From Superficieibacter sp. HKU1 (GTDB lineage: Bacteria; Pseudomonadota; Gammaproteobacteria; Enterobacterales; Enterobacteriaceae): DNA of 64,000 bases. Both the position numbers and the translations under genes were made by a program. Below, piece after piece: positions 42,138 through 51,912 of the stretch. The notes under the pieces were generated by a model. It saw only the letters and a program-made list of their open reading frames with translations. It did no database searches and was not told the origin of the DNA. How positions within the stretch are numbered: the stretch's first letter is position 1; every line of letters starts with the position of its first letter. The stretch is taken from positions 62,001 through 126,000 of the forward strand of contig NZ_CP119754.1 of NCBI RefSeq assembly GCF_029319185.1, read 5' to 3'.

Positions 42138-42232
42138 TGGCGGAAGATCACAGGAGTCGAACCTGCCCGGGGCCGCTGGCGGTCCCAACTGGATTTGAAG
42201 TCCAGCCACCTCACCGGAGATGACGATCTTCC
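42138..42232 (-). tRNA. selC: tRNA-Sec (UCA), selC
   Basis: 95 bases including encoded CCA. Read on the minus strand it begins GGAAGATCGTCATCTCCGG and has anticodon TCA in CTTCAAAT, the extra-long variable arm with GGGGCCGCCAGCGG, and the 3' end GGTTCGACTCCTGTGATC. It matches E. coli selC apart from about one base. Its 3' end is the island insertion site and was restored on integration. Confidence 0.97.
42146..42159. other. attR-like core at the selC 3' end
   Basis: GATCACAGGAGTCG inside the acceptor/T-arm part of selC, repeated directly at 19582-19595. Defines the integrase-proximal end of the island. Confidence 0.8.
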
Positions 42233-42504
42233 GCGCCTCGATTGCTACATGGAGGCGGGCGCATTATAGCTACTTCCTGCGGTTTCCACATCCCCCATGT
42301 GACTTTTTTCACTCCCTTACTACCAAAACATCCCTAATCTGACATAAATCCTCAACAAATCCACGCGTTACGATTTTTCCCTACTGCGATCACAGAAAAC
42401 AAGAAACGTAATTTGATAACCAGAAAACGGAATACCCCCGCCCGGCAGGATGCTTTAAAACGCTTATCAGTCGTCACGTACCTTACCGCATCAAGGAAAG
42501 ACCA

Positions 42505-43887
42505 ATGAAAAGTCAGATACTTTCTGTAAAAGAGAAGATTGGCTACGGCATGGGTGACGCCGCCAGCCATATCGTTTTTGATAACGTCATGATGTTTATG
42601 ATGTTTTTTTATACGGATATTTTCGGCATCCCGGCAGGGTTTGTCGGCACGATGTTTTTGCTGGCCCGCGCGCTGGATGCCATCTCCGACCCTTGCATGG
42701 GGCTGATTGCCGACCGTACCCGCAGCCGCTGGGGCAAGTTCCGCCCGTGGGTGCTGTTCGGCGCGCTGCCGTTTGGCATCGTCTGCGTGTTGACCTACAG
42801 CACGCCGGATCTCAGCATGACCGGCAAAATGATTTACGCGGCGGTAACGTATACCCTGCTGACGCTGCTGTATACCATCGTCAATATCCCCTACTGCGCG
42901 CTGGGTGGCGTGATTACTAACGACCCGACGCAGCGCATCTCGCTGCAATCCTGGCGTTTCGTACTGGCGACGGCGGGCGGGATGCTCTCAACCGTGCTGA
43001 TGATGCCGCTGGTCGAGCTGCTTGGCCGTGGCGATAAAGCATTTGGTTTTCAGAGTGGGATTGCGGTGCTGTCGGTGGTGGCGTTCCTGATGCTGGCGTT
43101 CTGCTTCTTTACCACCAAAGAGCGTGTGGTCGCGCCGCCATCCACAACCGCGATGAGTGAAGACCTGCGCGATATCCTGAAAAACGACCAGTGGCGCATC
43201 GTCGGCCTGCTGACCATCCTCAACATTCTGGCGGTATGCGTGCGTGGCGGTGCCATGATGTACTACGTCACCTGGATTATGGGCGCGCCGGGCTTGTTTA
43301 CCTGGTTCCTGACCACCTACTGCGTGGGCAACCTGATTGGTTCGGCGCTTGCGAAGCCGGTCACTGACCGTCTGTGCAAGGTCAGCGTCTTCTGGGGCAC
43401 TAACGCGCTGTTGGCCGTGTTTAGCGTGGCGATGTTCTTTGTGCCGCTGAGCGCCAATATCGTGATGTTCGGCTTTATCGCCATTATCGGCGTGCTGCAT
43501 CAACTGGTCACGCCTATCCAGTGGGTGATGATGTCCGACACCGTCGATTACGGCGAGTGGTGCAACGGCAAACGCCTGACCGGGATCAGCTTTGCCGGGA
43601 CGCTGTTCGTGCTGAAGCTGGGCCTGGCACTGGGTGGCGCGATGATCGGCTGGATGCTGGCTGGCGGTGGTTACGATGCCGCGGCCAAAACCCAGAACAG
43701 CGCCACGCTCTCTATTATCATCTCCCTGTTTACCCTCGTACCGGCCTTTTGTTATCTGCTGAGCGCCATTATCGCCAAACGCTTCTACCTCCTGAAAACG
43801 CCGTTGATGAATCATATTCTTGAACAGGTCGCGCAGGGCAAGCGTCGCGATACGCAGTCGCCAGCGGGCAACGCATTGCAGCACTAA
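42505..43887 (+). CDS. yicJ: YicJ, GPH-family sugar:cation symporter
   Basis: 460 residues, 12 membrane segments, near-identical to E. coli YicJ throughout (KEKIGYGMGDAASHI at the start, QWVMMSDTVDYGEWCNGKRL later). Likely imports xyloglucan-derived alpha-xylosides such as isoprimeverose for YicI. Eleven bases before yicI, so one operon. Confidence 0.95.
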   Translation: MKSQILSVKEKIGYGMGDAASHIVFDNVMMFMMFFYTDIFGIPAGFVGTMFLLARALDAISDPCMGLIADRTRSRWGKFRPWVLFGALPFGIVCVLTYSTPDLSMTGKMIYAAVTYTLLTLLYTIVNIPYCALGGVITNDPTQRISLQSWRFVLATAGGMLSTVLMMPLVELLGRGDKAFGFQSGIAVLSVVAFLMLAFCFFTTKERVVAPPSTTAMSEDLRDILKNDQWRIVGLLTILNILAVCVRGGAMMYYVTWIMGAPGLFTWFLTTYCVGNLIGSALAKPVTDRLCKVSVFWGTNALLAVFSVAMFFVPLSANIVMFGFIAIIGVLHQLVTPIQWVMMSDTVDYGEWCNGKRLTGISFAGTLFVLKLGLALGGAMIGWMLAGGGYDAAAKTQNSATLSIIISLFTLVPAFCYLLSAIIAKRFYLLKTPLMNHILEQVAQGKRRDTQSPAGNALQH

Positions 43888-43898
43888 AGGAGCATGTT

Positions 43899-46217
43899 AT
43901 GAAAATCAGTGATGGAAACTGGCTAATTCAACCGGGGCTGAATCTTATTCACCCGATCCAGGTGTTTGACGTCGAGCAGCAGGGCAACGAGATGGTGATC
44001 CACGCCGCGCCGCGCGATGTGCGCGAACGCGCCTGGCAACTCGATACGCCGCTGTTCACTCTGCGCTTTTTCTCGCCGCAGGAAGGCGTGGTCGGCGTGC
44101 GCATCGAACACTTTCAGGGGGCGCTGGATAACGGTCCACACTACCCGCTGAACGTGCTGAAAGATGTGTCGGTGGAGATGCGCAACACGGAGGCATTCGC
44201 CGAACTGAAAAGCGGCAGCCTGAGCGTACGCGTCACCAAAGGCGAAAACTGGGCGCTCGATTTTTTGCGCGACGGTGTGCGCATTACCGGCAGCCAGGTG
44301 AAAAATAACGGCTACGTCCAGGACAGCAACGACGCGCGCAACTACATGTTCGAGCGGCTGGATCTGGGCGTCGGCGAGACGGTCTATGGTCTCGGCGAGC
44401 GCTTTACCGCGCTGGTGAAAAATGGTCAGACGGTGGAAACCTGGAACCGTGACGGCGGCACCAGCACCGAGCAGTCGTATAAGAACATCCCGTTTTACCT
44501 GACCAACCGCGGCTACGGCGTGCTGGTCAATCATCCGCAGTGCGTCTCGTTTGAAGTGGGTGCCGAAAAAGTCTCGAAAGTGCAGTTCAGCGTCGAAGGC
44601 GAGTATCTGGAATATTTTGTGATCGACGGCCCGACGCCGAAAGAGGTACTCAACCGCTATACGCAGTTTACCGGCCGCCCGGCGCTGCCGCCTGCGTGGT
44701 CATTCGGGCTGTGGCTGACCACCTCGTTCACCACTAACTACGACGAAGCGACGGTTAACAGCTTCATCGACGGCATGGCGGAGCGCAACCTGCCGCTGCA
44801 CGTCTTCCACTTCGACTGCTTCTGGATGAAAGCCTTCCAGTGGTGTGATTTTGAATGGGACCCGGCGACCTTCCCGGACCCGGAAGGGATGATCCGCCGC
44901 CTGAAGGCGAAAGGGCTGAAAATCTGTGTATGGATCAACCCCTACATCGGCCAGAAATCGCCGGTATTCAAGGAGCTGAAAGAAAAGGGCTACCTGCTGA
45001 AGCGTCCGGACGGCTCGCTGTGGCAGTGGGACAAATGGCAGCCGGGGCTGGCAATTTATGACTTCACCCATCCGGACGCCTGCCAGTGGTACGCCGATAA
45101 GCTGAAAGGGCTGATCGCGATGGGCGTTGACTGCTTCAAGACCGACTTTGGCGAGCGCATCCCGACCGATGTTGTCTGGCATGACGGTGCCGATCCGCAG
45201 AAAATGCATAACCATTACGCCTACATTTATAACGAACTGGTGTGGAACGTGCTCAAAGATACCGTCGGCGAGAAAGAGGCGGTGTTGTTTGCGCGCTCGG
45301 CCTCCGTCGGTGCGCAGCAGTTCCCGGTTCACTGGGGCGGCGACTGCTACGCCAACTATGAGTCGATGGCGGAAAGCCTGCGCGGCGGGCTGTCAATTGG
45401 TCTGTCCGGGTTTGGGTTCTGGAGCCACGATATCGGCGGCTTTGAAAATACAGCCCCGGCGCACGTCTACAAACGCTGGTGCGCGTTCGGGCTGCTCTCC
45501 AGCCACAGCCGCCTGCACGGCAGTAAGTCCTACCGCGTGCCGTGGGCTTATGACGACGAATCCTGCGATGTGGTGCGCCACTTTACTCAGCTTAAATGCC
45601 GCCTGATGCCGTATCTGTATCGTCAGGCGGCGACGGCGAATGCGTCCGGTACGCCGATGATGCGCGCCATGATGCTGGAGTTCCCGGACGATCCGGCGTG
45701 CGATTATCTCGACCGGCAGTATATGCTCGGCGACGCCATGATGGTGGCTCCGGTGTTCAGCGAGGCGGGCGAGGTACAGTTTTATCTGTCGGAAGGGCGC
45801 TGGACGCACCTGTGGCACAATGATGAACTCGCAGGCAGCCGCTGGCATAAACAGACCCACGACGTGCTCAGTCTGCCGGTTTACGTGCGCGAGAACACGC
45901 TGCTGGCACTCGGTAATAACGACCAGAAGCCGGATTACGCCTGGAATGACGGGACCGCTTTCCAGCTATTTGCGCTGGAGGACGGGCATACGGCGACCTG
46001 CGAGGTTCCGGCGCAGGACGGTTCTGTGGTCTTTACGCTGACGGTGAAGCGTGAAGGTCGCGCCATTATTGTCAAAGGCGATGGCAAGGCGAGCGGCTGG
46101 ACGCTGTGCCTGCGCAACGTGGCGCAGATCGCCGGCGTGCAGGGTGGTGCGCAGAGCGCCAGCGATTGGGGCGTGGTAGTGACTGCGACCGGCAATGACC
46201 TGACGATTACCCTGTAA
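43899..46217 (+). CDS. yicI: YicI alpha-xylosidase (GH31)
   Basis: 772 residues, the same length as E. coli YicI. The nucleophile Asp lies in CFKTDFGERIP (near 416) and the acid/base Asp in HWGGDCYANYESM (near 482). Hydrolyses alpha-1,6-xylosides such as isoprimeverose in the cytoplasm. ATG follows GGAG. Confidence 0.97.
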   Translation: MKISDGNWLIQPGLNLIHPIQVFDVEQQGNEMVIHAAPRDVRERAWQLDTPLFTLRFFSPQEGVVGVRIEHFQGALDNGPHYPLNVLKDVSVEMRNTEAFAELKSGSLSVRVTKGENWALDFLRDGVRITGSQVKNNGYVQDSNDARNYMFERLDLGVGETVYGLGERFTALVKNGQTVETWNRDGGTSTEQSYKNIPFYLTNRGYGVLVNHPQCVSFEVGAEKVSKVQFSVEGEYLEYFVIDGPTPKEVLNRYTQFTGRPALPPAWSFGLWLTTSFTTNYDEATVNSFIDGMAERNLPLHVFHFDCFWMKAFQWCDFEWDPATFPDPEGMIRRLKAKGLKICVWINPYIGQKSPVFKELKEKGYLLKRPDGSLWQWDKWQPGLAIYDFTHPDACQWYADKLKGLIAMGVDCFKTDFGERIPTDVVWHDGADPQKMHNHYAYIYNELVWNVLKDTVGEKEAVLFARSASVGAQQFPVHWGGDCYANYESMAESLRGGLSIGLSGFGFWSHDIGGFENTAPAHVYKRWCAFGLLSSHSRLHGSKSYRVPWAYDDESCDVVRHFTQLKCRLMPYLYRQAATANASGTPMMRAMMLEFPDDPACDYLDRQYMLGDAMMVAPVFSEAGEVQFYLSEGRWTHLWHNDELAGSRWHKQTHDVLSLPVYVRENTLLALGNNDQKPDYAWNDGTAFQLFALEDGHTATCEVPAQDGSVVFTLTVKREGRAIIVKGDGKASGWTLCLRNVAQIAGVQGGAQSASDWGVVVTATGNDLTITL

Positions 46218-46223
46218 AACGGC

Positions 46224-46257
46224 CATCCTCTCTCTGTTAGGGAGAGAGGATGTTTTT
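46224..46257 (+). terminator. Terminator after yicI
   Basis: CATCCTCTCTC, TGTTAGG, GAGAGAGGATG followed by TTTTT: an 11-base stem and a T-run, seven bases after the yicI stop. Confidence 0.92.
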
Positions 46258-46553
46258 GATTGCTGACCACCCGTCGGCAGCAGATTATTTATCATCATCC
46301 TCACGCTTTCTTCTTTTACAACAATTCATATTTGTGATCGCTATCACTCATATTTATCGCGAAAATGTGATCTGTCCTGAAATTAATTCCTTATTGGCTT
46401 CTGTTCCTGTTTTTGTCCGGAATTCCGGACACGATTTAGTATTGTGATTTAATCAACTGACTTTTATATTTACGCTTACAGAATATTTATGGAGCTTAAG
46501 TCGTAAAAAAAGCATTCCGTGGGGTTAATCTGGTATGTAATAAGGGTAAAAAA
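46258..46553. promoter_or_regulatory. Promoter region of the PTS/aldolase operon
   Basis: 296 AT-rich bases. GTGATCGCTATCACTCAT near 46333 resembles a half-perfect CRP site, which fits a PTS sugar operon. No gene is present. Confidence 0.4.
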
Positions 46554-48110
46554 ATGCAAACAATTACCTCTCGACAAAACAGATTATTAAAGTTTCTCCT
46601 GCAACGACGAGAATATGTCACGCTGCTAAAAATCGCGGAATATCTTAATGTATCCGAGAAGACCATTCAGCGCGATCTCCGGGAGCTGGAGCAGTGGCTT
46701 GCCGAACGTAAAATCACTATCGATAAACGCGCAGGTTCCGGCGTGATGTTATTAGCAGAAAACGTTACCGATTTTTTGCAACTGGATCTGCCAGTGAGTG
46801 GCGAAGGTGATGATGCCGATGTGATGTTAAATAATTCCCGGCGGGTAAAAATAGCCTCGCAGTTATTGAATGAAACGCCACATGAAACATCCATCAGTAA
46901 ATTATCCGAACGCTATTTTATCAGCAGCGCGTCCATTGTTAACGATTTAAAAATTATTGAATCATGGATCGCCCCGCTGGGATTATCACTGATTCGCAGT
47001 CAAAGCGGAACGCATATTGAGGGCAGTGAAAATAGCGTCCGTCAGGCGATGGCCTCGCTGATTAATGGCATTATTAATCATAATGAGACCGGAACCATTA
47101 TTCATTCACGGCTTGATCCGGGCAGTTATAAGGCGCTGGTACGCTATTTTGGTGAAGAGGATGTGCTGTTCGTTCAGACGCTGTTACAGGATATGGAAAA
47201 GAAGCTCTGCTGGTCGCTGGGCGAGCCATATTACGTGAATATCTTTACCCATATCCTGATTATGATGTACCGCATTACGCGGGGCAACGCGCTGCCTAAA
47301 AAAGAGGAGAGCACCCCGCCATTCGATGAAAACGTGTTTACCATTGCCCGGGGGATGCTGCGGCGTATAGAGAAACATATCGCCCATCCGCTGCCTGAAG
47401 ATGAAGTGTGGTTTATCTATCAATACATTATTTCCTCCGGCGTGGTGGTCGAGGAGCGGGGCGATATCCGTAACCCTGGCAATATGCATTCCAGCGATGA
47501 GGCGCGGCTGATTACCGGTCAGCTCATCGCGACGTTCTCCGCAATGGTGGATAGCGATTTCCGTGATGATGCCGCGCTGTATGATGGTTTGCTGATCCAC
47601 ATAAAACCGTTAATTAACCGGCTGAATTATCAAATTTTTATTCGTAACCCGCTTCTGGAAGATATTAAAGGCGAGCTACAGGACGTCTGGAAACTGACGC
47701 AGCGTGCGGTGAATCAGGTATTTAGCGCCTGGGGCGAGGCGGCGGTGTCGGAAGATGAAATCGGTTATCTGACCGTGCATTTTCAGGCGGCGATGGAGCG
47801 GCAGATCGCACATAAACGTATTCTGCTGGTGTGTTCTACCGGTATCGGAACGTCGCATCTGCTGAAAAGCCGTATCCTGCGCGCCTTTCCGGACTGGACG
47901 GTTGTCGGCGTGGTCTCCGCCAGCGGTTTGCAGACGTTTCATGCAAAAGACGATATTGAGCTGGTGATCTCCACCATCAATTTACCGGCGGTCGATCTGC
48001 CGGTGGTGTATGTCACCGCCTTTTTTAATGATGCCGATATTAAACGCGTTACCGAAGCTGTCATTACCGAAAAATTACATCATGCGACAAGTGTTGTCGT
48101 CGGAAATTAA
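46554..48110 (+). CDS. PRD-containing transcriptional regulator (BglG/MtlR type)
   Basis: 518 residues: N-terminal DeoR-like HTH (LLKIAEYLNVSEKTIQRDLREL), a second HTH region (SKLSERYFISSASIVNDLK), two PRD domains (about 190-290 and 300-405) and a C-terminal EIIB-Gat-like domain with LLVCSTGIGTSH. No EIIA domain follows. Activity is set by phosphorylation by HPr and by its own PTS. It is first in the operon, 23 bases before the EIIA gene. Confidence 0.88.
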   Translation: MQTITSRQNRLLKFLLQRREYVTLLKIAEYLNVSEKTIQRDLRELEQWLAERKITIDKRAGSGVMLLAENVTDFLQLDLPVSGEGDDADVMLNNSRRVKIASQLLNETPHETSISKLSERYFISSASIVNDLKIIESWIAPLGLSLIRSQSGTHIEGSENSVRQAMASLINGIINHNETGTIIHSRLDPGSYKALVRYFGEEDVLFVQTLLQDMEKKLCWSLGEPYYVNIFTHILIMMYRITRGNALPKKEESTPPFDENVFTIARGMLRRIEKHIAHPLPEDEVWFIYQYIISSGVVVEERGDIRNPGNMHSSDEARLITGQLIATFSAMVDSDFRDDAALYDGLLIHIKPLINRLNYQIFIRNPLLEDIKGELQDVWKLTQRAVNQVFSAWGEAAVSEDEIGYLTVHFQAAMERQIAHKRILLVCSTGIGTSHLLKSRILRAFPDWTVVGVVSASGLQTFHAKDDIELVISTINLPAVDLPVVYVTAFFNDADIKRVTEAVITEKLHHATSVVVGN

Positions 48111-48133
48111 TTTTATCTCCATGAGGTAGGGCT

Positions 48134-48604
48134 ATGGACATAAGTAAAATTCTGAATACGAATCGTGTTCTTTTAGATATGAAGGCGAAAAATAAAGAGG
48201 AGGCGATAGAGGAATTAACCGATCTCTTACAGCGAGATGGCGCTATTACCTGCCGTGATACGTTTATTCAGGATGTCTGGCAGCGCGAAGCGGAAGGGTC
48301 GACCGGTTTTGAAAACCATATTGCGATCCCGCACGGTAAGTCCTCCGCGGTGGTCAACACGACGCTGGCCATTGGCCGCACGCGGCATGATATTCCCTGG
48401 GAGACGCTGGATGGCAGTAGCGTGCGGTGCATTATTCTGTTTGCCGTCCGCCTCGAAGATCAAAATACCACCCATATTCGCTTATTGTCACAGGTCGCCG
48501 GGGCGCTTGCGGACGACGACATTATTAATCAACTGCTCGAAGAGAAAAGCCCGCAGCGGATTATCGATCTTTTTAGCCAGTACGCTGAATCGGATGTTTG
48601 CTAA
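48134..48604 (+). CDS. PTS EIIA component, fructose family
   Basis: 156 residues, PTS_IIA type 2 fold with the phosphorylated His in NHIAIPHGKSS. Encoded separately from EIIB and EIIC. ATG follows GAGGTAGGG. Confidence 0.9.
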   Translation: MDISKILNTNRVLLDMKAKNKEEAIEELTDLLQRDGAITCRDTFIQDVWQREAEGSTGFENHIAIPHGKSSAVVNTTLAIGRTRHDIPWETLDGSSVRCIILFAVRLEDQNTTHIRLLSQVAGALADDDIINQLLEEKSPQRIIDLFSQYAESDVC

Positions 48605-48625
48605 CTATTTTAACGGGAGCATGTC

Positions 48626-48940
48626 ATGAATATTGTTTGTGTCGCCGCCTGTACTGCGGGCATTGCGCATACCTATATTGCCCGCGAAAAACTGATAAAA
48701 GGCGCGAAAGCGCTGGGTCATAATATCAAAGTAGAGACGCAGGGAACCATCGGCACAGAAAATGAATTACCGGCGGAGGATATTGCTGCCGCAGATGTCG
48801 TGATTCTGGCCGTGGATGTAAAAATAAAAGGAGAGGAAAGATTCAAAAATAAAAGGATAGTTCGCGTTAAAACGGAAGTTGTTATTAAATCACCAATTCA
48901 ATTTCTTGAAAAGGTGGAAAAATCAATTGCTAATGCATGA
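48626..48940 (+). CDS. PTS EIIB component, fructose family
   Basis: 104 residues with the phosphocysteine loop ACTAGIAHTYIAREKL, the fructose-type EIIB signature (CPTGIAHT in FruA). Lies between EIIA and EIIC genes. Confidence 0.92.
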   Translation: MNIVCVAACTAGIAHTYIAREKLIKGAKALGHNIKVETQGTIGTENELPAEDIAAADVVILAVDVKIKGEERFKNKRIVRVKTEVVIKSPIQFLEKVEKSIANA

Positions 48941-48963
48941 TCCTTATTCTGGAGGGATCTCAC

Positions 48964-50055
48964 ATGAGTGAATATAAAATTCCGGTGTCGCAGGAAATTA
49001 AAAAACATCTTTTGACGGGAATTTCCTGGATGATCCCGTTGATTGTCGCGGCGGGCATATGCATCGCCCTCGGGCAGATATTAGGCGGTACCAATGTTGG
49101 CGAGAAGACAGGGTCGGTTCCGTGGATGCTGAATCAAATCGGCGGCTGGGGAATGGGGCTTATTGTTCCGCTGATCAGCGCCGCCATTGCCTATTCCATC
49201 GCTGACCGCCCCGGTTTCGCCCCCGGCCTGATTGTCGGGTTTGTGTGCGGTGAAATTCATACCGGTTTTATCGGTGGCATGCTCGGCGGATTTTTAGTGG
49301 GCTATACCGTGCTGCTGCTGAAACGCTATATCCGGTTGCCGCAGTCGATGCAGGGGCTGATGCCGATAATGGTACTGCCGGTACTGAGCACGATTATTGG
49401 CGGTCTGCTGATGATGACGCTCATTGGTAAGCCAATCGCCTGGTTGCAGGATGCGCTGATCCACATGCTCGAATCCATGCAGGGCGGATCGCGTTTTCTG
49501 ATGGGGGGGATCCTCGGCGCGATGGCGACGTTCGATTTCGGCGGTCCGGTGAATAAAACCATGTCGCTCTTTGCCGATGGCCTGCTCGTCAGCGGAGTGT
49601 ACGGGCCGGAGGCCGTCAAGTTTGTCGGCTCTATCATCCCGCCGTTCGGCATTACGCTGTCGTTCCTGCTGACCCGCCATAAATATACCCGCGCCGAGCG
49701 TGAAGCGCTGAAAGCGGCTTTCCCGATGGGCATTTGCATGATTACCGAAGGCGTGATCCCTATTGCCGCCCGCGATTTGCTGAGGGTTGTCGGCTCCTGC
49801 GTGGTGGCCTCGGCGGTGGCTGGCGGGTTGATCATGGTGTGGGGCGTGGAAAGCCCGGTGCCGCACGGCGGCATGTTTGTGGTACCGCTGTTTACCCATC
49901 CACTGCTGTTCTGCCTGGCGCTGGGTATCGGCACCGTGATTTGCGGCGTCATGCTGTCGCTGTGGAAGAAACCGGTGACCGATCGGGATGAGGAGTTTGA
50001 CGAGTTAAGCGATCAGAAAGTGAAAGACGAAGAGATCACCTTTACCCTGGAATAA
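48964..50055 (+). CDS. PTS EIIC component, fructose family
   Basis: 363 residues from ATG 48964 after GGAGGG. About nine to ten membrane segments with the family loops DRPGFAPGLIVGFVCGE and GAMATFDFGGPVNKTM, and CMITEGVIPIAARD near the end. Sugar channel for the PTS; substrate not determinable from sequence. Confidence 0.92.
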   Translation: MSEYKIPVSQEIKKHLLTGISWMIPLIVAAGICIALGQILGGTNVGEKTGSVPWMLNQIGGWGMGLIVPLISAAIAYSIADRPGFAPGLIVGFVCGEIHTGFIGGMLGGFLVGYTVLLLKRYIRLPQSMQGLMPIMVLPVLSTIIGGLLMMTLIGKPIAWLQDALIHMLESMQGGSRFLMGGILGAMATFDFGGPVNKTMSLFADGLLVSGVYGPEAVKFVGSIIPPFGITLSFLLTRHKYTRAEREALKAAFPMGICMITEGVIPIAARDLLRVVGSCVVASAVAGGLIMVWGVESPVPHGGMFVVPLFTHPLLFCLALGIGTVICGVMLSLWKKPVTDRDEEFDELSDQKVKDEEITFTLE

Positions 50056-50066
50056 CCGGAGGCCGT

Positions 50067-50918
50067 ATGTTTGCCGATATGAAAAGTATGGTGACGAAAG
50101 CCTGGCGTGAGCATTATGCGCTGCTGGCGATTAACTGTATGAATCTGGAAAGCGCCCGGGCGGCGATCCGCGCGGCGGAAACCCATCGCGCGCCCATTAT
50201 CCTCAATGTTTATCAGGGGCATCTTTCCCACTTCCCGGCCAGCGTCGCCGCCTCCGTGGTGAAAGCGCTGGCGGACGAGGCCGCGGTGCCGGTGGCGCTG
50301 AGTCTGGATCATGGAAAAGAGCCTGCGTTGATTTATCAGGCGTTTCGCGCCGGTTTTAACGGGTTGATGATTGATGCCTCGGCATTTCCGCTGGCGGAGA
50401 ATATCCGCCAGACGCGGGCGGTGGTCGAGCTGGCCGCCAGTGCAGGAGTATGCGTGGAAGGCGAACTTGGTCATCTGGCGGATGCGCCGCGCTATGACCA
50501 TGCCACCAATGTCGATTTGATGACGCAGCCCGGCGACGTGGAGCCGTTTATCCGCCAGACCGGGATCGATCTGCTGGCGGTCTCCGTCGGCACCGCGCAC
50601 GGCATGTATGCGCCCGGCGTGACGCCGAACCTCGATTTTGATCGGCTGGCGGAGATCGCCCGTCTGTCGAGCGTCCCTCTGGCGCTTCACGGCGGCAGCG
50701 GTACTCCGTTCGATCAGCTCGCACGTTGTCCGGCGCTGGGCGTGGCGAAAATTAACGTCGGTGCGGCAATCTTTGAGGCCGGGAAAGCCGCATTGCTACA
50801 TGCGCTGTGCCATGACAGCGCCGCTGAACTGGCCGACGTGATGGCCGTCATGGAGCGGGCCAGCGAAGAGGCCATAACCCCTTACCTTCAGGCATCCGGC
50901 GCGATCGGCAAAGCCTGA
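50067..50918 (+). CDS. Class II (zinc) ketose-bisphosphate aldolase, paralogue 1
   Basis: 283 residues of the GatY/KbaY/FbaA class. Zinc and catalytic residues in SLDHGKEP (DH), GTAHGMYAPG and ALHGGSGTPF. Splits a ketose phosphate made by the operon's PTS route. Shares only moderate similarity with the second aldolase. Confidence 0.88.
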   Translation: MFADMKSMVTKAWREHYALLAINCMNLESARAAIRAAETHRAPIILNVYQGHLSHFPASVAASVVKALADEAAVPVALSLDHGKEPALIYQAFRAGFNGLMIDASAFPLAENIRQTRAVVELAASAGVCVEGELGHLADAPRYDHATNVDLMTQPGDVEPFIRQTGIDLLAVSVGTAHGMYAPGVTPNLDFDRLAEIARLSSVPLALHGGSGTPFDQLARCPALGVAKINVGAAIFEAGKAALLHALCHDSAAELADVMAVMERASEEAITPYLQASGAIGKA

Positions 50919-50998
50919 TTTCATTCCTGTAACGCCTTATATGTCAGCGCGTCAACGCCCTGGCAGGGCTTACTACACTCTGAAACTGGAGAATGATG

Positions 50999-51859
50999 AT
51001 GTTAGTTTCGATGAAAGAACTGCTGAACCCCACCCGCCAGCACGGTTTTGCCATTGGTGCATTTAACGTGGCGGATAGCTGCTTTATCCGCGCCGTGGTT
51101 GAAGAAGCTGAAGCGACCAACACCCCGGCGATTATCTCCGTTCATCCCAGCGAGCATGACTTTCTCGGCGACAGCTTTTTTGGCTACGTCCGCGAAATCA
51201 CCCGTCGCAGTCCGGTCCCGTTCACGCTGCACCTCGATCACGGCGCGTCAATAGAGCACGTGCTGCGCGCCATCCAGTGTGGCTTCACGTCGGTGATGAT
51301 CGACGGCTCGCTGTTGCCCTACGAAGAGAACGTGGCGCTGACCCGTGAAGTAGTCAAACTGGCGCATGCCGTGGGTGTCTCCGTGGAAGGGGAACTGGGC
51401 ACTATCGGGCAAACCGGTACGTCCGTGGAAGGCGGTGTTTCTGAAGTGACCTATACCGATCCGGCGCAGGCGGAGGATTTTGTCGCCCGGACCGGCGTCG
51501 ATACGCTGGCGGTAGCGATAGGCACTGCTCATGGCATCTACCCGAAAGGGATGCAGCCCAAACTCCAGATGCACATCCTGCGTGAGATTGCTGATCGCTT
51601 GTCCATCCCGCTGGTACTGCACGGCGGCTCCGCGAACCCGGACGCGGAAATTGCCGAGTCGGTAACCCTGGGCGTCGGCAAAATCAATATCTCCAGCGAT
51701 ATGAAATACGCCTATTTCCAGAAAGTGCGCGAAATTCTGGGTAAAGAGACCTGGTGGGATCCGAATGTGATTTACCCGGAACCGATTAACGCCGCACGTG
51801 AGGTTATTCGCTACAAAATGAAGCTATTCGGCTCAACCGGTAAAGCGACGCTCTATTAA
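50999..51859 (+). CDS. Class II (zinc) ketose-bisphosphate aldolase, paralogue 2
   Basis: 286 residues; of three consecutive ATGs (50993, 50996, 50999) the last has the best distance to GGAG. Ligands in HLDHGASIEH, GTAHGIYPKG and VLHGGSANPD. Resembles the KbaY/FbaA-like enzyme in related enterobacterial operons. Why two aldolases are needed is unclear; they may prefer different epimers. Confidence 0.88.
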   Translation: MLVSMKELLNPTRQHGFAIGAFNVADSCFIRAVVEEAEATNTPAIISVHPSEHDFLGDSFFGYVREITRRSPVPFTLHLDHGASIEHVLRAIQCGFTSVMIDGSLLPYEENVALTREVVKLAHAVGVSVEGELGTIGQTGTSVEGGVSEVTYTDPAQAEDFVARTGVDTLAVAIGTAHGIYPKGMQPKLQMHILREIADRLSIPLVLHGGSANPDAEIAESVTLGVGKINISSDMKYAYFQKVREILGKETWWDPNVIYPEPINAAREVIRYKMKLFGSTGKATLY

Positions 51860-51912
51860 TTGCTGCGAGGCGGGTTCGCCCGCCTCAGATGGCGTCTGCA
51901 CAGGAGGCTAAC

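Noticed and set aside
19582..42159. Complete prophage
   Set aside because: Integrase, AlpA and a Gp2-like gene are present, but no capsid, tail, terminase or lysis genes.
42988..43884. 298-codon minus-strand frame opposite yicJ
   Set aside because: yicJ is near-identical to E. coli YicJ; the opposite frame is His/Gln/Arg-rich noise.
50013..50690. 225-codon minus-strand frame
   Set aside because: Lies opposite a clear class II aldolase; Arg/His-rich low-complexity translation typical of a shadow in GC-rich coding DNA.
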